NCBI RefSeq assembly: GCF_900250075.1
Contig: NZ_LT977070.1
Coordinates: forward strand, 2,364,734-2,428,733
Length of the DNA: 64,000 bases
Direction: 5' to 3'
Origin: Cupriavidus taiwanensis
GTDB lineage: Bacteria > Pseudomonadota > Gammaproteobacteria > Burkholderiales > Burkholderiaceae
Positions 1-9,420 of this stretch are shown in pieces (positions within the stretch are counted from its first letter, which is position 1; the number at the start of each line of letters is the position of its first letter). The position numbers were made by a program, and so were the translations under genes. The notes under the pieces were generated by a model that was not told the DNA's origin, did no database searches, and was given only the letters and a program-made list of their open reading frames with translations.

Positions 1-1092
1 CTTGGCGTGGGCCTCGGCCTGCTGTTCGGGCAACGGCCAGAAGGTCACGTCGAGCACGTTGTCGAGCATGCGGGTGGCCACGCGCACCACTTCGGCAAAG
101 GCGTCGAAATCGAATTCGGCCTGCGGCGTGAAGGGCTGGCGCACGAAGCGGGTCAGGTTGATCGAGCCCAGGCAGCAGCAGCCATAGGACGGCAGCGGCT
201 GCTCGGCGCAGGGGTTGGTGGCCTCAATGCGCTCGCAGTAATAGAGGTTGTTGTCGGCGTTGATCTGCGACAGGAACAGGATGCCCGGCTCGGCATGGTC
301 ATAGGTGGCCTGCATGACCTGGTCCCACAGGTTGCGCGCCGGCACGCGCCGGTACACCCATTGCCCGTCGTCGCGGCGGTACGCGCCGGCGGCGATCATG
401 TCGGCGCCGGGCTCGGCCTCGTGCACCAGCTCGACCTCGGCATCGGCCTGCACCGCCTGCATGAAGTCGTCGGTGACGCCGATGGAGATATTGAAGTTGC
501 TGAGCTCGCCCTTGTCCTTGGCGTGGATAAAGCTCTCGATATCCGGATGGTCGCAGCGCAGCACGCCCATCTGCGCGCCGCGGCGCGCGCCGGCCGATTC
601 CACCGTGGCGCACGAGGCGTCGAACACCTTCATGAACGACACCGGCCCCGACGCGCGCGAATGCGTGGCGCGCACCAGCGCCCCGGCCGGGCGGATCGCC
701 GAAAAGTCATAGCCCACGCCGCCGCCGCGGCGCATGGTTTCCGCGGCCTGCGCCACCGCGGTGTAGATGCTGGGGCGGCCATCGCGCGGCTCCGACACAG
801 AATCCCCCACCGGCTGCACGAAGCAGTTGATCAGCGTGGCCTGGATGCCGGTGCCCGCCGCGGAATTGATTCGTCCGGCCGGCACGAAGCCGTTTTCCTG
901 CGCCCACAGGAAGCGCGCGCTCCAGGCTTCGCGCTGGTCCTCGGGCTCGGCCTGCGCCAGCGCGCGCGCCACGCGCTGCCTGACCTCGGCGATGCTGCGC
1001 TCTTCGCCCTTGGCGTATTTCTCGAGCAGGACTTCGGTGGAGATTTCCTGCGGCGCCAGCGCGCCGCGAATGATCTGGTCGTTTGCGTTCAT
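1..1092 (-). CDS. nrdJ: Adenosylcobalamin-dependent (class II) ribonucleotide reductase, N-terminal 364 residues, cut by the window edge
   Basis: Reduces ribonucleotides to deoxyribonucleotides in the cytoplasm with adenosylcobalamin as radical source, so no NrdB partner or oxygen is needed. The frame is open from ATG at 1092 ([10 protein letters not shown]) through base 1, so the C-terminus lies outside the window. Visible class II signatures are the first redox cysteine C90 in NCFVQP, the glycine-rich [11 protein letters not shown] segment, and the active-site motif NPCAE with N293, C295 and E297. The 168 bases before the gene show no recognisable cobalamin riboswitch box. The neighbouring ffs gene is divergent. 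The class assignment is secure from these motifs; the symbol is the usual one for this family. Confidence 0.93.
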   Translation of the reverse strand, partial: MNANDQIIRGALAPQEISTEVLLEKYAKGEERSIAEVRQRVARALAQAEPEDQREAWSARFLWAQENGFVPAGRINSAAGTGIQATLINCFVQPVGDSVSEPRDGRPSIYTAVAQAAETMRRGGGVGYDFSAIRPAGALVRATHSRASGPVSFMKVFDASCATVESAGARRGAQMGVLRCDHPDIESFIHAKDKGELSNFNISIGVTDDFMQAVQADAEVELVHEAEPGADMIAAGAYRRDDGQWVYRRVPARNLWDQVMQATYDHAEPGILFLSQINADNNLYYCERIEATNPCAEQPLPSYGCCCLGSINLTRFVRQPFTPQAEFDFDAFAEVVRVATRMLDNVLDVTFWPLPEQQAEAHAK

Positions 1093-1245
1093 GTATTGGC
1101 TCACCACGTGTGCGGGTTGGTGAATGGTCGGGCCAGCGCGGCGCGCATCGCCTGCGCCAGATCAACCCGGCGCCATGGCGCGGGCAATGACCCGCGCCCG
1201 CCAAGGGCATTCGATGCAAATTCTGCGCGGACGCGCGCTCTGGGG

Positions 1246-1251
1246 TACAAT
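1246..1251 (+). promoter_or_regulatory. -10 box of the 4.5S RNA gene
   Basis: TACAAT lies about ten bases before the start of the 4.5S RNA fold. No good -35 is visible; the best is a TTCTGC-like sequence near 1221. Confidence 0.55.
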
Positions 1252-1260
1252 GCCGCTCGG

Positions 1261-1354
1261 ACGGGCCTCCTCGCATGGTGGCGCGGTCAACCTGGTCAGG
1301 TCGGGAACGAAGCAGCCACAGCCGTTTTCCGCCAGTGCCGAGGGTCAGGCTCGT
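1261..1354 (+). ncRNA. ffs: 4.5S RNA, the small bacterial signal recognition particle RNA
   Basis: RNA component of the signal recognition particle; it binds Ffh and targets nascent membrane proteins to FtsY. The conserved core around GGTCAGGTCGGGAACGAAGC and the following CAGCC match the domain IV hairpin of bacterial SRP RNA. The ends close a helix: 1262-1268 pairs with 1347-1353 with one G-U pair. The length of about 94 nt fits the short form used by proteobacteria. A -10 box sits just upstream. The 3' boundary is inferred from base pairing. The rest of the gap to 1549 holds nothing else I recognise. Confidence 0.9.
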
Positions 1355-1549
1355 CCACCTCACACTTCCCTTCCGCAGTACCGCTTCCCGCTTATCCGTC
1401 TACGCTACGGCACGCCACGCAGCATCCCGCGCGCCAGCGGCTAGCGGCGCCGTCCCTGTCACTTTAGTACAGCCGGGCCGCCACCGCGCGCGCCATGCGC
1501 CCCATTTTGCGCCGATTCCGCTGCCCTTGCCGGCGCGCCGCGCCAGCCT

Positions 1550-4500
1550 TCAGAACAGCGAACCCTGTTGCGGAACCGGCGGCGCCAGGCGCTCGGCGGG
1601 AATCCATTCGCCCTCGGCGGTAGCCACGCCCGCCTCGACGCGCTTGCCCGGGAACATCGGCGCGATCGCCGCCGCGTAGCGGCCCAGTTGCGCGCGATAG
1701 GCGGCGTGCTCCTGCGGCAGCAGGCGCAGCTTGTAGTCGACGACGACGACGCGGTCGTCGAATTCCACCAGCCGGTCGATCCGCAGCAGCCGTCCACGCG
1801 CGTCGTACAGTTCAACCTCGTTACGCGCGCTGCATGCATCATGCGCCGCCAATAGCGGCGCCAGCGCCGGAGCACGCAGCATTGCGGCCACCGCCGCCAG
1901 CGCCTCTTCCACCTGTTGCCGCCAGGCTGACCGTGCCGCGTCGGTGTGCGCGCCGGTCAGCGGGAACCACCGCAACACCGTATCGATCGCGGGCACGCCG
2001 GCAAAGGCGTCGGGATAGCGCGTCAGGCGTTCCAGCAGCGCGTGCACCAGTTCGCCATGGCGTGCCGCGGCGGCGTTGAAGACGATGCCGTCGGACTCGC
2101 CCTCCCCCTCGGCGTCGTCGTCGGCAAAGCATGCCTGGCGCGGATCCTCGATGGCATCGCGGTAGCGCAGCCGGAAATCGGTGAAGCGCACCGGCTCGCT
2201 CAGTCGCGCGGGCAGCAATGCTTGCGCGCCGGCCGCATCGCCCTGGGTGTCCGGATAAGCCGGCACCATTTCGCCGACGCCCGCGGCCTGCAGCCGCACA
2301 TACCAGCTGCCGGCGATCTCGGCATTGCCGTCGCCCGCACCGGCGCGGCTGGCGCGGCCCTTGACGCCGCTGACCAGCAGGCCCTGCTGCGCGCGCGTCA
2401 TGGCCACGTACAGCAGGTTCCAGTTCTCGCGCTCGCCCAGCGCCGCCTCGGCCTCGAACAGCGGCGCGCGCGCCAGCCCGCGCTCGCTGCGCTTGCCGTA
2501 GGCGGAGAAATGGCGCGGCACCGGCGACGACGGCGGCCAGTCGACCAGGATGCCGCCGCGGTCCGCGGCCGGCTCGCTGTGGTTGGCATCGAGCAGCACC
2601 ACGAACGGCGCTTCCAGTCCCTTGGCGGCATGCACGGTCAGGATATGGACCGCGTCGAGGCCGGCGCAGGCCGGATCGTCGTCGGCCGGCTCGAGATCTT
2701 CGGCGCGCTCGCCCATGCCGCCTTCGTCGGGGCTTTCGCCTTCGTCGCCGCGGCGGATTTCCTGCAGCTCGTCGATAAACTTCGGCAGGCTCGGATAGCG
2801 CCCGCCATCGAGGTCGAGCGACAGCTTCAGGAAGGCGTCGAGGTTGGCCAGCACCTGCTCGCGGATATCCGGCGGCGCGGCCTCGGCGTAGCGCCGCCGC
2901 ACCTCGCCGCCGTGGAAGATCTGGTCGATCAGGTCATGCACCGGCTGGTGCGGCGCGACGCGCAGCCACTGCCGCAGCCGCGGCACGCCCTCGCGCAGCG
3001 CGTCGGAAACCTGCGCCGGCAGCCCGGCGGCCTCGATGCGCGCCCACCAGCCGCCCTCGCCCTCCATTTGCGCGAGCGCCAGCAGATCATCGTCGCTCGC
3101 GCCCACCAGCGGGCTCTTCAGCACGTGCGCCAGGTCCAGGTCCGACTCGGGCGTCATCAGGAACGCCAGCAGCGCCGACAGGTCCAGCGCCTCGAGCGTG
3201 GCCAGCAGGCCGCCGCGGCGCGGGCTCAGGCACGGGATGCCGGCCTCGCGCAGCGCGCGCTCGTAGTCGGCCAGATGGGTCTTGCGGCGCACCAGCAGGT
3301 GCATGTCGCTCCAGCGCGCGGGCCGCTGCGTGTTGCCTTCGTGCACCGGCACGGTATCGCGCACCAGCCGCAGCCACGCCGCCACGCGCCGCCCTTCTTC
3401 CAGCCGCAGCGAATCGCCGGCCTGCCGGCGCGGCTGCAGCAGCGTGTCGCGATGCGCGCCGGCGGCTTGCGCCGGTTCGTCGTCCGCATCCTCCGCGGCG
3501 CTTTCACTGGCGTCATCGGGCTCCACCAGCGGCAACAGCCACACCGGCCCGCCGCAGCCGCCCAGCGCCGTGGTCTGGGTCGAGTACAGCGGATAGCGGC
3601 CCTCGGCGCGCGCGCTGTCGAACACGGCGTTGACCCAGTCCAGCACTTCGGCGCGATTGCGCCGGGTCCGGTTGGTGCGCAGCACGGTGGCGCCGAACGC
3701 ATCGCGCAGCATCTCGCCGGCGGCGCCGAACAGCCTGGCATCGGCGCGGCGGAAACGGTAGATCGACTGCTTGGGATCGCCCACCAGGAACACCGTCGGG
3801 CGCTCGCCCAGCCCCGCATAGCCGGCCAGCCAGCCTTGCAGGATGCGCCATTGCAGCGGGTTGGTGTCCTGGAACTCGTCGAGCAGCAGGTGGCGATAGC
3901 GCGCATCGAGCCGCACCTGCAGGTAGGTGGCGGTTTCCTCGTCCGACATCAGCCGCGCGGCCTGCCATTCGAGGTCGGCGAAATCCATCGCGCGCTGCTC
4001 GTCCTTGTGCTGCTGGTAGCGCGTCAGCAGCGCATCGCCGATGCGGAACAGGGCCTGGTTGATCGCCAGCACCGCGGCTTCGCAGCAGCGCGCGCTGATG
4101 TCGTCGAGCATCGCGCAGATCGCGGCATGCTCGTCCAGCAGCGCATCGACCATGCCCTCACCGCCCGCGGCCTTGGCCAGTGCCGCGGTGCGCCGCAGCG
4201 CGCGCGGCCCGCCCGTGGTGGTGAAGAACGCCGCGCGCAGTTGCGCGAACACGCGTTCGGCGGGCTTGCCGGGCGCGGCGCCGGCCTCGCGCCAGGCGGC
4301 GATCGCCATCAGCGCCTCGGTGATGCGGCCGGCGTGGGTCTGCTCGCTCTTGCCGGCCGCGCCCAGGCGCGCCGCCAGCGCTTCGCAGGCATCGCGCCAG
4401 CCTTCGTCGGCCAGCGCCTGCAGCAACACGTCGCCTTGCGCGTCCTCGCCCAGGCAGTCGGACAGCGCCTGCAGCGGGTCGCCGCCCTCCTGCATCGCCC

Positions 4501-5155
4501 ACCATTCGCTGCGGGCGTGGAACATCGCGTCGAGCAGCGCGCGCGCCTGGAAGTCGCCCACGGTATCGACCAGCGTTTCCCACGCGGCGCGCAGCTCGGC
4601 GTAGGGCGGCGTGGCCAGCGCGCGCCACACCGGCGCCCAGGCTTCGCGCTTCATGCGCAGCGCATCCTCGCGCAGCGCCGCGCCCGGCACGATGCCCGAC
4701 GCCAGCGGCGCGCCGCGCAGCAGCGTGCCGAACCAGCCGTGGAAGGTATCGATCGCCATGCGCCCCGGCGCCGCCAGCACCTGCGCATGCAGCCGGCGCG
4801 CGCGCGGCAGCGCCTCGCGCGCGGCTTCGGCCGAAAGGCCGCGCTGCACCAGCGCGGCGATCACGTCGTCATCGCTGTCGCGCGACAGCTGCGCCAGCAC
4901 CTCGAGCAGGCGGTCGCGCATTTCTTCGGCGGCCTTGCGCGTAAAGGTGATCGCCAGGATCTCGTGCGGCGCGGCGCCAGCCAGCAGCAGTCGCACCAGC
5001 CGCGCCACCAGCAGCCAGGTCTTGCCGCTGCCGGCGCAGGCTTCGACCACCACCGAACGCGCCGGATCGCAGGCCGCGCGCGTGAATTCCGCTTCGGAAA
5101 CCGGCGCGCCATCGCGCTGGTAAGGCTGTACCTCGTGCAGATCGTGAGGCGTCAT
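1550..5155 (-). CDS. addA: AddA-type UvrD-family helicase/exonuclease subunit (RecB-like)
   Basis: Predicted 1201-residue motor and nuclease subunit that processes DNA double-strand ends for RecA-dependent repair. Superfamily 1 motifs appear in order: Walker A AGSGKT at about 41-46, ITFTRKAAEEM at about 75, the Walker B-type DEFQDTN at about 423, GDPKQSIYRFRRAD at about 458, VHAAKGLEAPFVV at about 839 and LLYVAMTRA at about 915. The C-terminal PD-(D/E)xK nuclease core is seen as RIDRLVEF followed by VVVVDYKL near 1133. The ATG at 5155 overlaps the stop of the upstream nuclease gene (ATGA), so translation is probably coupled. The longer open frame upstream is not used. RecB is the alternative name, but the partner gene is AddB-like. 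Confidence 0.88.
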   Translation of the reverse strand: MTPHDLHEVQPYQRDGAPVSEAEFTRAACDPARSVVVEACAGSGKTWLLVARLVRLLLAGAAPHEILAITFTRKAAEEMRDRLLEVLAQLSRDSDDDVIAALVQRGLSAEAAREALPRARRLHAQVLAAPGRMAIDTFHGWFGTLLRGAPLASGIVPGAALREDALRMKREAWAPVWRALATPPYAELRAAWETLVDTVGDFQARALLDAMFHARSEWWAMQEGGDPLQALSDCLGEDAQGDVLLQALADEGWRDACEALAARLGAAGKSEQTHAGRITEALMAIAAWREAGAAPGKPAERVFAQLRAAFFTTTGGPRALRRTAALAKAAGGEGMVDALLDEHAAICAMLDDISARCCEAAVLAINQALFRIGDALLTRYQQHKDEQRAMDFADLEWQAARLMSDEETATYLQVRLDARYRHLLLDEFQDTNPLQWRILQGWLAGYAGLGERPTVFLVGDPKQSIYRFRRADARLFGAAGEMLRDAFGATVLRTNRTRRNRAEVLDWVNAVFDSARAEGRYPLYSTQTTALGGCGGPVWLLPLVEPDDASESAAEDADDEPAQAAGAHRDTLLQPRRQAGDSLRLEEGRRVAAWLRLVRDTVPVHEGNTQRPARWSDMHLLVRRKTHLADYERALREAGIPCLSPRRGGLLATLEALDLSALLAFLMTPESDLDLAHVLKSPLVGASDDDLLALAQMEGEGGWWARIEAAGLPAQVSDALREGVPRLRQWLRVAPHQPVHDLIDQIFHGGEVRRRYAEAAPPDIREQVLANLDAFLKLSLDLDGGRYPSLPKFIDELQEIRRGDEGESPDEGGMGERAEDLEPADDDPACAGLDAVHILTVHAAKGLEAPFVVLLDANHSEPAADRGGILVDWPPSSPVPRHFSAYGKRSERGLARAPLFEAEAALGERENWNLLYVAMTRAQQGLLVSGVKGRASRAGAGDGNAEIAGSWYVRLQAAGVGEMVPAYPDTQGDAAGAQALLPARLSEPVRFTDFRLRYRDAIEDPRQACFADDDAEGEGESDGIVFNAAAARHGELVHALLERLTRYPDAFAGVPAIDTVLRWFPLTGAHTDAARSAWRQQVEEALAAVAAMLRAPALAPLLAAHDACSARNEVELYDARGRLLRIDRLVEFDDRVVVVDYKLRLLPQEHAAYRAQLGRYAAAIAPMFPGKRVEAGVATAEGEWIPAERLAPPVPQQGSLF

Positions 5156-8025
5156 GATGTCAGCGCCGGCACGGCGGTGGAGTCCCAGAAACCCTTGCGG
5201 CACAGGCCGCGGGCGGTGCAATAGACGCAGGCCGAGGCATCGCCGAAGGCCGGCAGCCTGGCCCCCTGGCGCAGGCGCATCACGTCGTCGCGCATCTGTC
5301 GTTCCAGCCAGGTGACCGCGGCCTCGAAGTCCGGCAGGCCGACCTCGCGCTGCGCCGCCGGCGCGCCCTCGCGCGCACCCTCGAGCGAGACCCAGCTGCC
5401 CGCCGCGGCATCGGCGCGCAGCAGGCCGTAGAACGGCAGCTGGCAGTCTTCCTCGACCTCGGCCAGCTTGCGCTTCAGGCGCGTGGCGCTCTGGGTCTTG
5501 TAGTCGAGCACGGCATGCGCGCCGCCGGGACCCTGGTCGAGCCGGTCGATGCGCCCGGTCAGGCGCAGCGGCTGGCCGTCCGGCATCGGCAGGTCGATGC
5601 CGGCGTCGAGCTCGCCGCCGCGCCAGAACCAGCCCTCGGCCTCGCGCGCGGACTGCCACGCGACATACGACGGCAATACCTCGCGCCAGCGCCGGTAGTA
5701 GGCAATGGCGTTGCCGTCCTCGGCCATCAGCGCGCCGAAGACCTCGTCGGAGATCTCGCCCAGGCGCGCCAGGCGCTGCGCTTCGGACAGTGTCTCGCCG
5801 CGCTCGCGCCGCGCCTGCAGCTCCTTGTGGTAGGTCAGCAGCACGCGGTGCAGGGTCTCGCCGATGTCGCGCTTCTCCAGCTCGTCGCTGACCGCTTCCA
5901 GCCCGGCCAGGCCCAGCATGCGGCCGGCGAAGAACTGGTAGGGACAGCGCCGCAGCGCGTTGTACGCCTGCGCGCTCCAGCGCACCGGCACCAGCGCGGG
6001 CTCGGCCGCCGGGGCCGGCATGCCGCGCACATCGGCGAAGGACTCATGTGCCTGCGGCGCGGCGGCGCCTTCGATGCTGACCCCGGCGCGCGCGCAGCAC
6101 GCCGCCAGCCGCTCGATCCAGCCCGACACGTGGTGCGGCTCGCCGCGGCTGCCGTAGCGCTGCCAGGTCAGCACCACGTCGTCGTTGTTCAGCAGCACCT
6201 CGGCCAGGTCGCGCGCCTGCTGCGCAAAGCGCGCCTCGCGGTCTTCCAGGTCCAGCTCGCGCCGCATCTGGTTGGAAAAGAACATCAGCTCGGCGGCGCT
6301 GGACGGCAGCTGGGCATCGTCGCAGCCGACGATCACCACGCCCTCGAAGCGCCGCATGCGCGCGCCGTTCAGCGGCAGGATGGTGATGCGCGCCGACCCG
6401 CTGGCGGACGGCTCCTTGTAGGCGACGGATTCCAGCAGCGCCGACAGCATCGCGCGGAACTCGCCCTGCGACAGCGTGGCATGGCCGCCGGTCTCGTCGC
6501 GCGGCAGCTCCTGCAGGCGCGCCAGTGCATCAAGCAACTGGCTGCCGGCATCATCCGCGGCCAGCGCGGCGCGCATGCCGAGGCCATCGAGCATGCCGTC
6601 GAGCCGCTCGAGCCAGGTCGCCAGCGGATGCTGGGCGAAACCGCGCGGCCAGCGCGCGGCCTCGTCGGCAAGCACGGCGATCAGCGCATGGGCCGCGCGG
6701 CGCGGCGCCTGCTCGGCATCCTCGTCGTCAGCGGCGGCCTGCTGCGGGTCGGCCGGCGCGTGCGCGAACCTCTGGCGCAGCCGCGCCCAGCCGCCGGTAA
6801 TGCCCTCGCGCCGCACCTGGCGCTCGAGCAGCGCGATGGCCGCGCCGCGCGCGGCCACATCGGGCAGGCAGAACGGGCTCTTGAGCAGGTCCAGCAGCGC
6901 CGCGGTATCGCCATCGCGCACCAGCAGGTCGAACCAGCGCATCAGCGCGGCGGCGGCGCGCGTGGTGGAGAGCTTCCAGCCGGTCTCGTCGCGCACCGGC
7001 GCGCCGGCGCGGGCCAGCAGCGCGCGCGCGCGGCGCGCCACCACGCGGTCGTGCGCGACCAGCGCCACCTGGCGGCGACCCTCGTTGAGCCATTGCACCA
7101 GCTGCGCGGCCGCGGCGGCGGCTTCGTCCTCGAAGCGGGCACAGCCGACCACGCGCACCGACGGGCGCTGCGGCGGCAGCACGGGCATCGCCGGCGAGGT
7201 CGCGTGGAGCGCGGGCTCATCGTCGCCGGCGATCCTGGCTTCCGGCCACAATGCCAGCAGCGCGTCGTACCAACCGGCCTCGCCTTGATCCTGCCCGCTC
7301 CAGTCATAGCCCACCTGCAGCACCGGCACCAGTTCGCCTGCATCGCGCAGGAACGCGGCCTCCAGCGGCGTGGGCGGGGTCGGCGCAATCCAGACCACCG
7401 GACCGCGCAGCTGCTGCGACAGTTCGCGCAGCGCGCGGCGCTTCGCCGGCAGCGGATCGTCGGGCCCGGACAGCGCCTGCCAGAAGGCCAGCACGATGCG
7501 CGCTTCTTCGCCCAGGAAACGTTCCGACAGATGCGCATAGGTCCGCGCCAGTGCGCCCTGCAGCAGGTCCGCGCGATCGTCGCCGTCGACCTCGTCGTCG
7601 TCGCGGATGGCGGCGTCTTCGAGCCAGCGCGCGCTGAGTTCGTCGCAGATCGCCAGCAGTGTCTGCGACAAGCCCCAGGCCGCGGTTTCGTTTTGCGCGC
7701 CGAAGGCGCGGCGCAGCCAGTCCTGGCCGCGCACCGCCTGCTGCACGGCGAGCAGGCGCGCAGCCGGGCTGCGCACCGGCGCGCCCTCGGGCGGCAGGTC
7801 GAGCAGCCAGTGGCCCAGCGTCAGCACGCGCGGCAACAGCCGCGGCCGCCCGGCCGCACGCGCTGCGGCGTCCAGCGCCTGGCGCACGCCCGGAATCTGC
7901 GCGGCGGTCGGCACGACTACGTGCGCGCCCGCCTCGGACACACCGCAGCGGTCGAGGAAATACCAGGCAGCCGTGGCCGCCTGCTCGAGAAAATCGGGGC
8001 CGGGGCGAAAGCTAAGCGACGTCAT
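5152..8025 (-). CDS. addB: AddB-like PD-(D/E)xK nuclease, DNA repair protein
   Basis: 957 residues. Partner of the AddA-type helicase in a two-subunit double-strand-end resection complex. The C-terminal third carries the nuclease: GRIDRLDQ and VLDYKTQ near 838 supply the acidic and lysine residues. Four cysteines fit the iron-sulphur staple of AddB nucleases: one in RRCPYQF near 692 and three in CVYCTARGLC near 933-942. No Walker A motif is evident, as expected for the inactive helicase fold of beta-proteobacterial AddB-like proteins. The ATG at 8025 (MTSLSFRPG) is chosen; an in-frame ATG at 8035 is possible. The sequence is diverged from Bacillus AddB, so the symbol is by family and context. 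Confidence 0.8.
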   Translation of the reverse strand: MTSLSFRPGPDFLEQAATAAWYFLDRCGVSEAGAHVVVPTAAQIPGVRQALDAAARAAGRPRLLPRVLTLGHWLLDLPPEGAPVRSPAARLLAVQQAVRGQDWLRRAFGAQNETAAWGLSQTLLAICDELSARWLEDAAIRDDDEVDGDDRADLLQGALARTYAHLSERFLGEEARIVLAFWQALSGPDDPLPAKRRALRELSQQLRGPVVWIAPTPPTPLEAAFLRDAGELVPVLQVGYDWSGQDQGEAGWYDALLALWPEARIAGDDEPALHATSPAMPVLPPQRPSVRVVGCARFEDEAAAAAAQLVQWLNEGRRQVALVAHDRVVARRARALLARAGAPVRDETGWKLSTTRAAAALMRWFDLLVRDGDTAALLDLLKSPFCLPDVAARGAAIALLERQVRREGITGGWARLRQRFAHAPADPQQAAADDEDAEQAPRRAAHALIAVLADEAARWPRGFAQHPLATWLERLDGMLDGLGMRAALAADDAGSQLLDALARLQELPRDETGGHATLSQGEFRAMLSALLESVAYKEPSASGSARITILPLNGARMRRFEGVVIVGCDDAQLPSSAAELMFFSNQMRRELDLEDREARFAQQARDLAEVLLNNDDVVLTWQRYGSRGEPHHVSGWIERLAACCARAGVSIEGAAAPQAHESFADVRGMPAPAAEPALVPVRWSAQAYNALRRCPYQFFAGRMLGLAGLEAVSDELEKRDIGETLHRVLLTYHKELQARRERGETLSEAQRLARLGEISDEVFGALMAEDGNAIAYYRRWREVLPSYVAWQSAREAEGWFWRGGELDAGIDLPMPDGQPLRLTGRIDRLDQGPGGAHAVLDYKTQSATRLKRKLAEVEEDCQLPFYGLLRADAAAGSWVSLEGAREGAPAAQREVGLPDFEAAVTWLERQMRDDVMRLRQGARLPAFGDASACVYCTARGLCRKGFWDSTAVPALTS

Positions 8026-8175
8026 GGGCCGTCATGGAGGCGTTGGCCGCAAAGGCTGCGGGAACGGCGTCGATCGGAAATGTATCGGGAAGCAATGAAG
8101 GACAACAAAGGCGCGGCGCCGCCAGCCGGCGCGTCCGGCGGCGCGGCACCACGGTATGGGAGCAGCCCCGCCGCT

Positions 8176-8448
8176 TCAGTCAGAACCGCCTTCCAGGCGG
8201 GCGCGGATTTCGCGCGCGGTTTCGAGCAGGCCTTCGTAGCCGGAGCGCGCGTGCTCGGGCAGGTCGGGGTCGCCCACCAGCGTGCCGAGCGTTTCGATGA
8301 TGCTGTAGACCAGCCCGCGCGCGGCGCCGCTGGCGATGCTGTTGGTCTCCACGGCGCTGCTGAGATGGTCCAGCGCATCGCTCAGGTGGTCGACGTCCGG
8401 CGCCTGGCCGGGCTCGGACTGCGAAGGCTTGCGGGGATCGGTGTTCAT
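8176..8448 (-). CDS. Conserved hypothetical protein, 90 residues
   Basis: I do not recognise a named family. The protein begins MNTDPRKPSQS with a polar, disordered-looking first 20 residues. It continues as amphipathic helices with a small-residue core (SIASGAARGLVYSII) and an acidic/basic C-terminal helix (GYEGLLETAREIRARLEG), suggesting a small helical bundle. No signal peptide, cysteine or metal motif is seen. It stands alone, divergent from trxA and 150 bases from addB. Codon use looks normal for the window and the frame is intact, so it is likely real. Confidence 0.6.
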   Translation of the reverse strand: MNTDPRKPSQSEPGQAPDVDHLSDALDHLSSAVETNSIASGAARGLVYSIIETLGTLVGDPDLPEHARSGYEGLLETAREIRARLEGGSD

Positions 8449-8913
8449 GTCGATGACCTAGTCAGGGGGCGCAGGTGCATGGATGGCGCCGCGGGTCGCC
8501 CGGCGGGCGTCGTGCGGACCGCTTCTATTCTACGCGCACGCCGCACGCATCCGGCACCCCGGCGCGCGCAAGTGCATTGCATGGCACCCGCCCCGGGTGG
8601 GGCTTGGCGATTGGGCAAATCTCTCGCCGCCATTGAAAATAAGCATTTCAATGAATTAAACCTTTGCACCAGAATGACGGCATTGTTTGCGGCCCCTTTT
8701 GCCCGGCTGCCGCAGTTTGCCGGATGTGCCGGAGGCCGGTCTTGAAAATCGGCAAACTGGTAACATATCGGCAGCACCGGGCGCGGCAGCGGCCTCCACC
8801 GCTTGCTTCAGGCGTAAAGAGGCGGCCCGACGGGTCCGCGCAATCTCGTGTAAGGTAACGGTTCGGCCGTCCAGCCTTCAACATAAACAGAGCGAAACCA
8901 GAGGTTTTCCGCC
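8449..8913. other. Intergenic region before trxA with an AT-rich inverted repeat
   Basis: 465 bases without a convincing gene. They hold a perfect 7-bp inverted repeat, ATTGAAA at 8632-8638 and TTTCAAT at 8646-8652, in an AT-rich pocket that is unusual for this window. A TTGAAA at 8742-8747, with only a weak -10 after it, could start trxA transcription. The rest shows nothing I can name. Confidence 0.4.
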
Positions 8914-9240
8914 ATGAGCGAACAAATCAAGTATGTGAGCGACGCCTCGTTCGACGCTGACGTCCTCCAGTCCGACAAGCCCGTCCTGCTCGATTTCTGG
9001 GCGGAATGGTGCGGCCCCTGCAAGATGATCGCGCCGATTCTGGACGAAGTCGCCAAGGACTACGGCGACAAGCTGCAGGTCGCCAAGATCAATGTCGATG
9101 AAAACCAGCAGGTGCCGGCCAAGTTCGGCATCCGCGGCATCCCGACGCTGATCCTGTTCAAGAACGGCGCGGTCGCGGCCCAGAAGGTCGGCGCGCTGTC
9201 CAAGTCGCAACTGACTGCCTTCCTCGACGGCAACCTGTAA
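8914..9240 (+). CDS. trxA: Thioredoxin
   Basis: Cytoplasmic thiol-disulphide reductase of 108 residues, the usual length. The active site WCGPC spans 32-36 with redox cysteines C33 and C36. The family cis-proline region is visible as RGIPTLILF, followed by [11 protein letters not shown]. It is an electron donor to ribonucleotide and methionine sulphoxide reductases and is recycled by thioredoxin reductase, which is not in this window. The ATG at 8914 is preceded by an AGAGG-like ribosome binding site. It is followed by rho in the same direction, an arrangement common in beta- and gamma-proteobacteria. Confidence 0.97.
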   Translation: MSEQIKYVSDASFDADVLQSDKPVLLDFWAEWCGPCKMIAPILDEVAKDYGDKLQVAKINVDENQQVPAKFGIRGIPTLILFKNGAVAAQKVGALSKSQLTAFLDGNL

Positions 9241-9248
9241 GCTGCGCG

Positions 9249-9276
9249 CCGGGACCCGACCTGCGGTCCCGGTTTC
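9249..9276 (+). terminator. Weak hairpin after trxA
   Basis: CCGGGACC (9249-9256) pairs with GGTCCCGG (9265-9272) and is followed by TTTCGTC. The T tract is poor, so it may only partly separate trxA from rho. Confidence 0.4.
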
Positions 9277-9420
9277 GTCACGATCCGACGTGCGTGCGCC
9301 ACACCCTGGCGCGCCGGTCGGATTGTGCTAAGATGCCACCAACAACTCCCCGAGCGTTCGCTCATTTTCTCCCCCTTCCTTTACGTCTCGCCCGTCCGGG
9401 CCCATCTGTACCCCTCGTCT

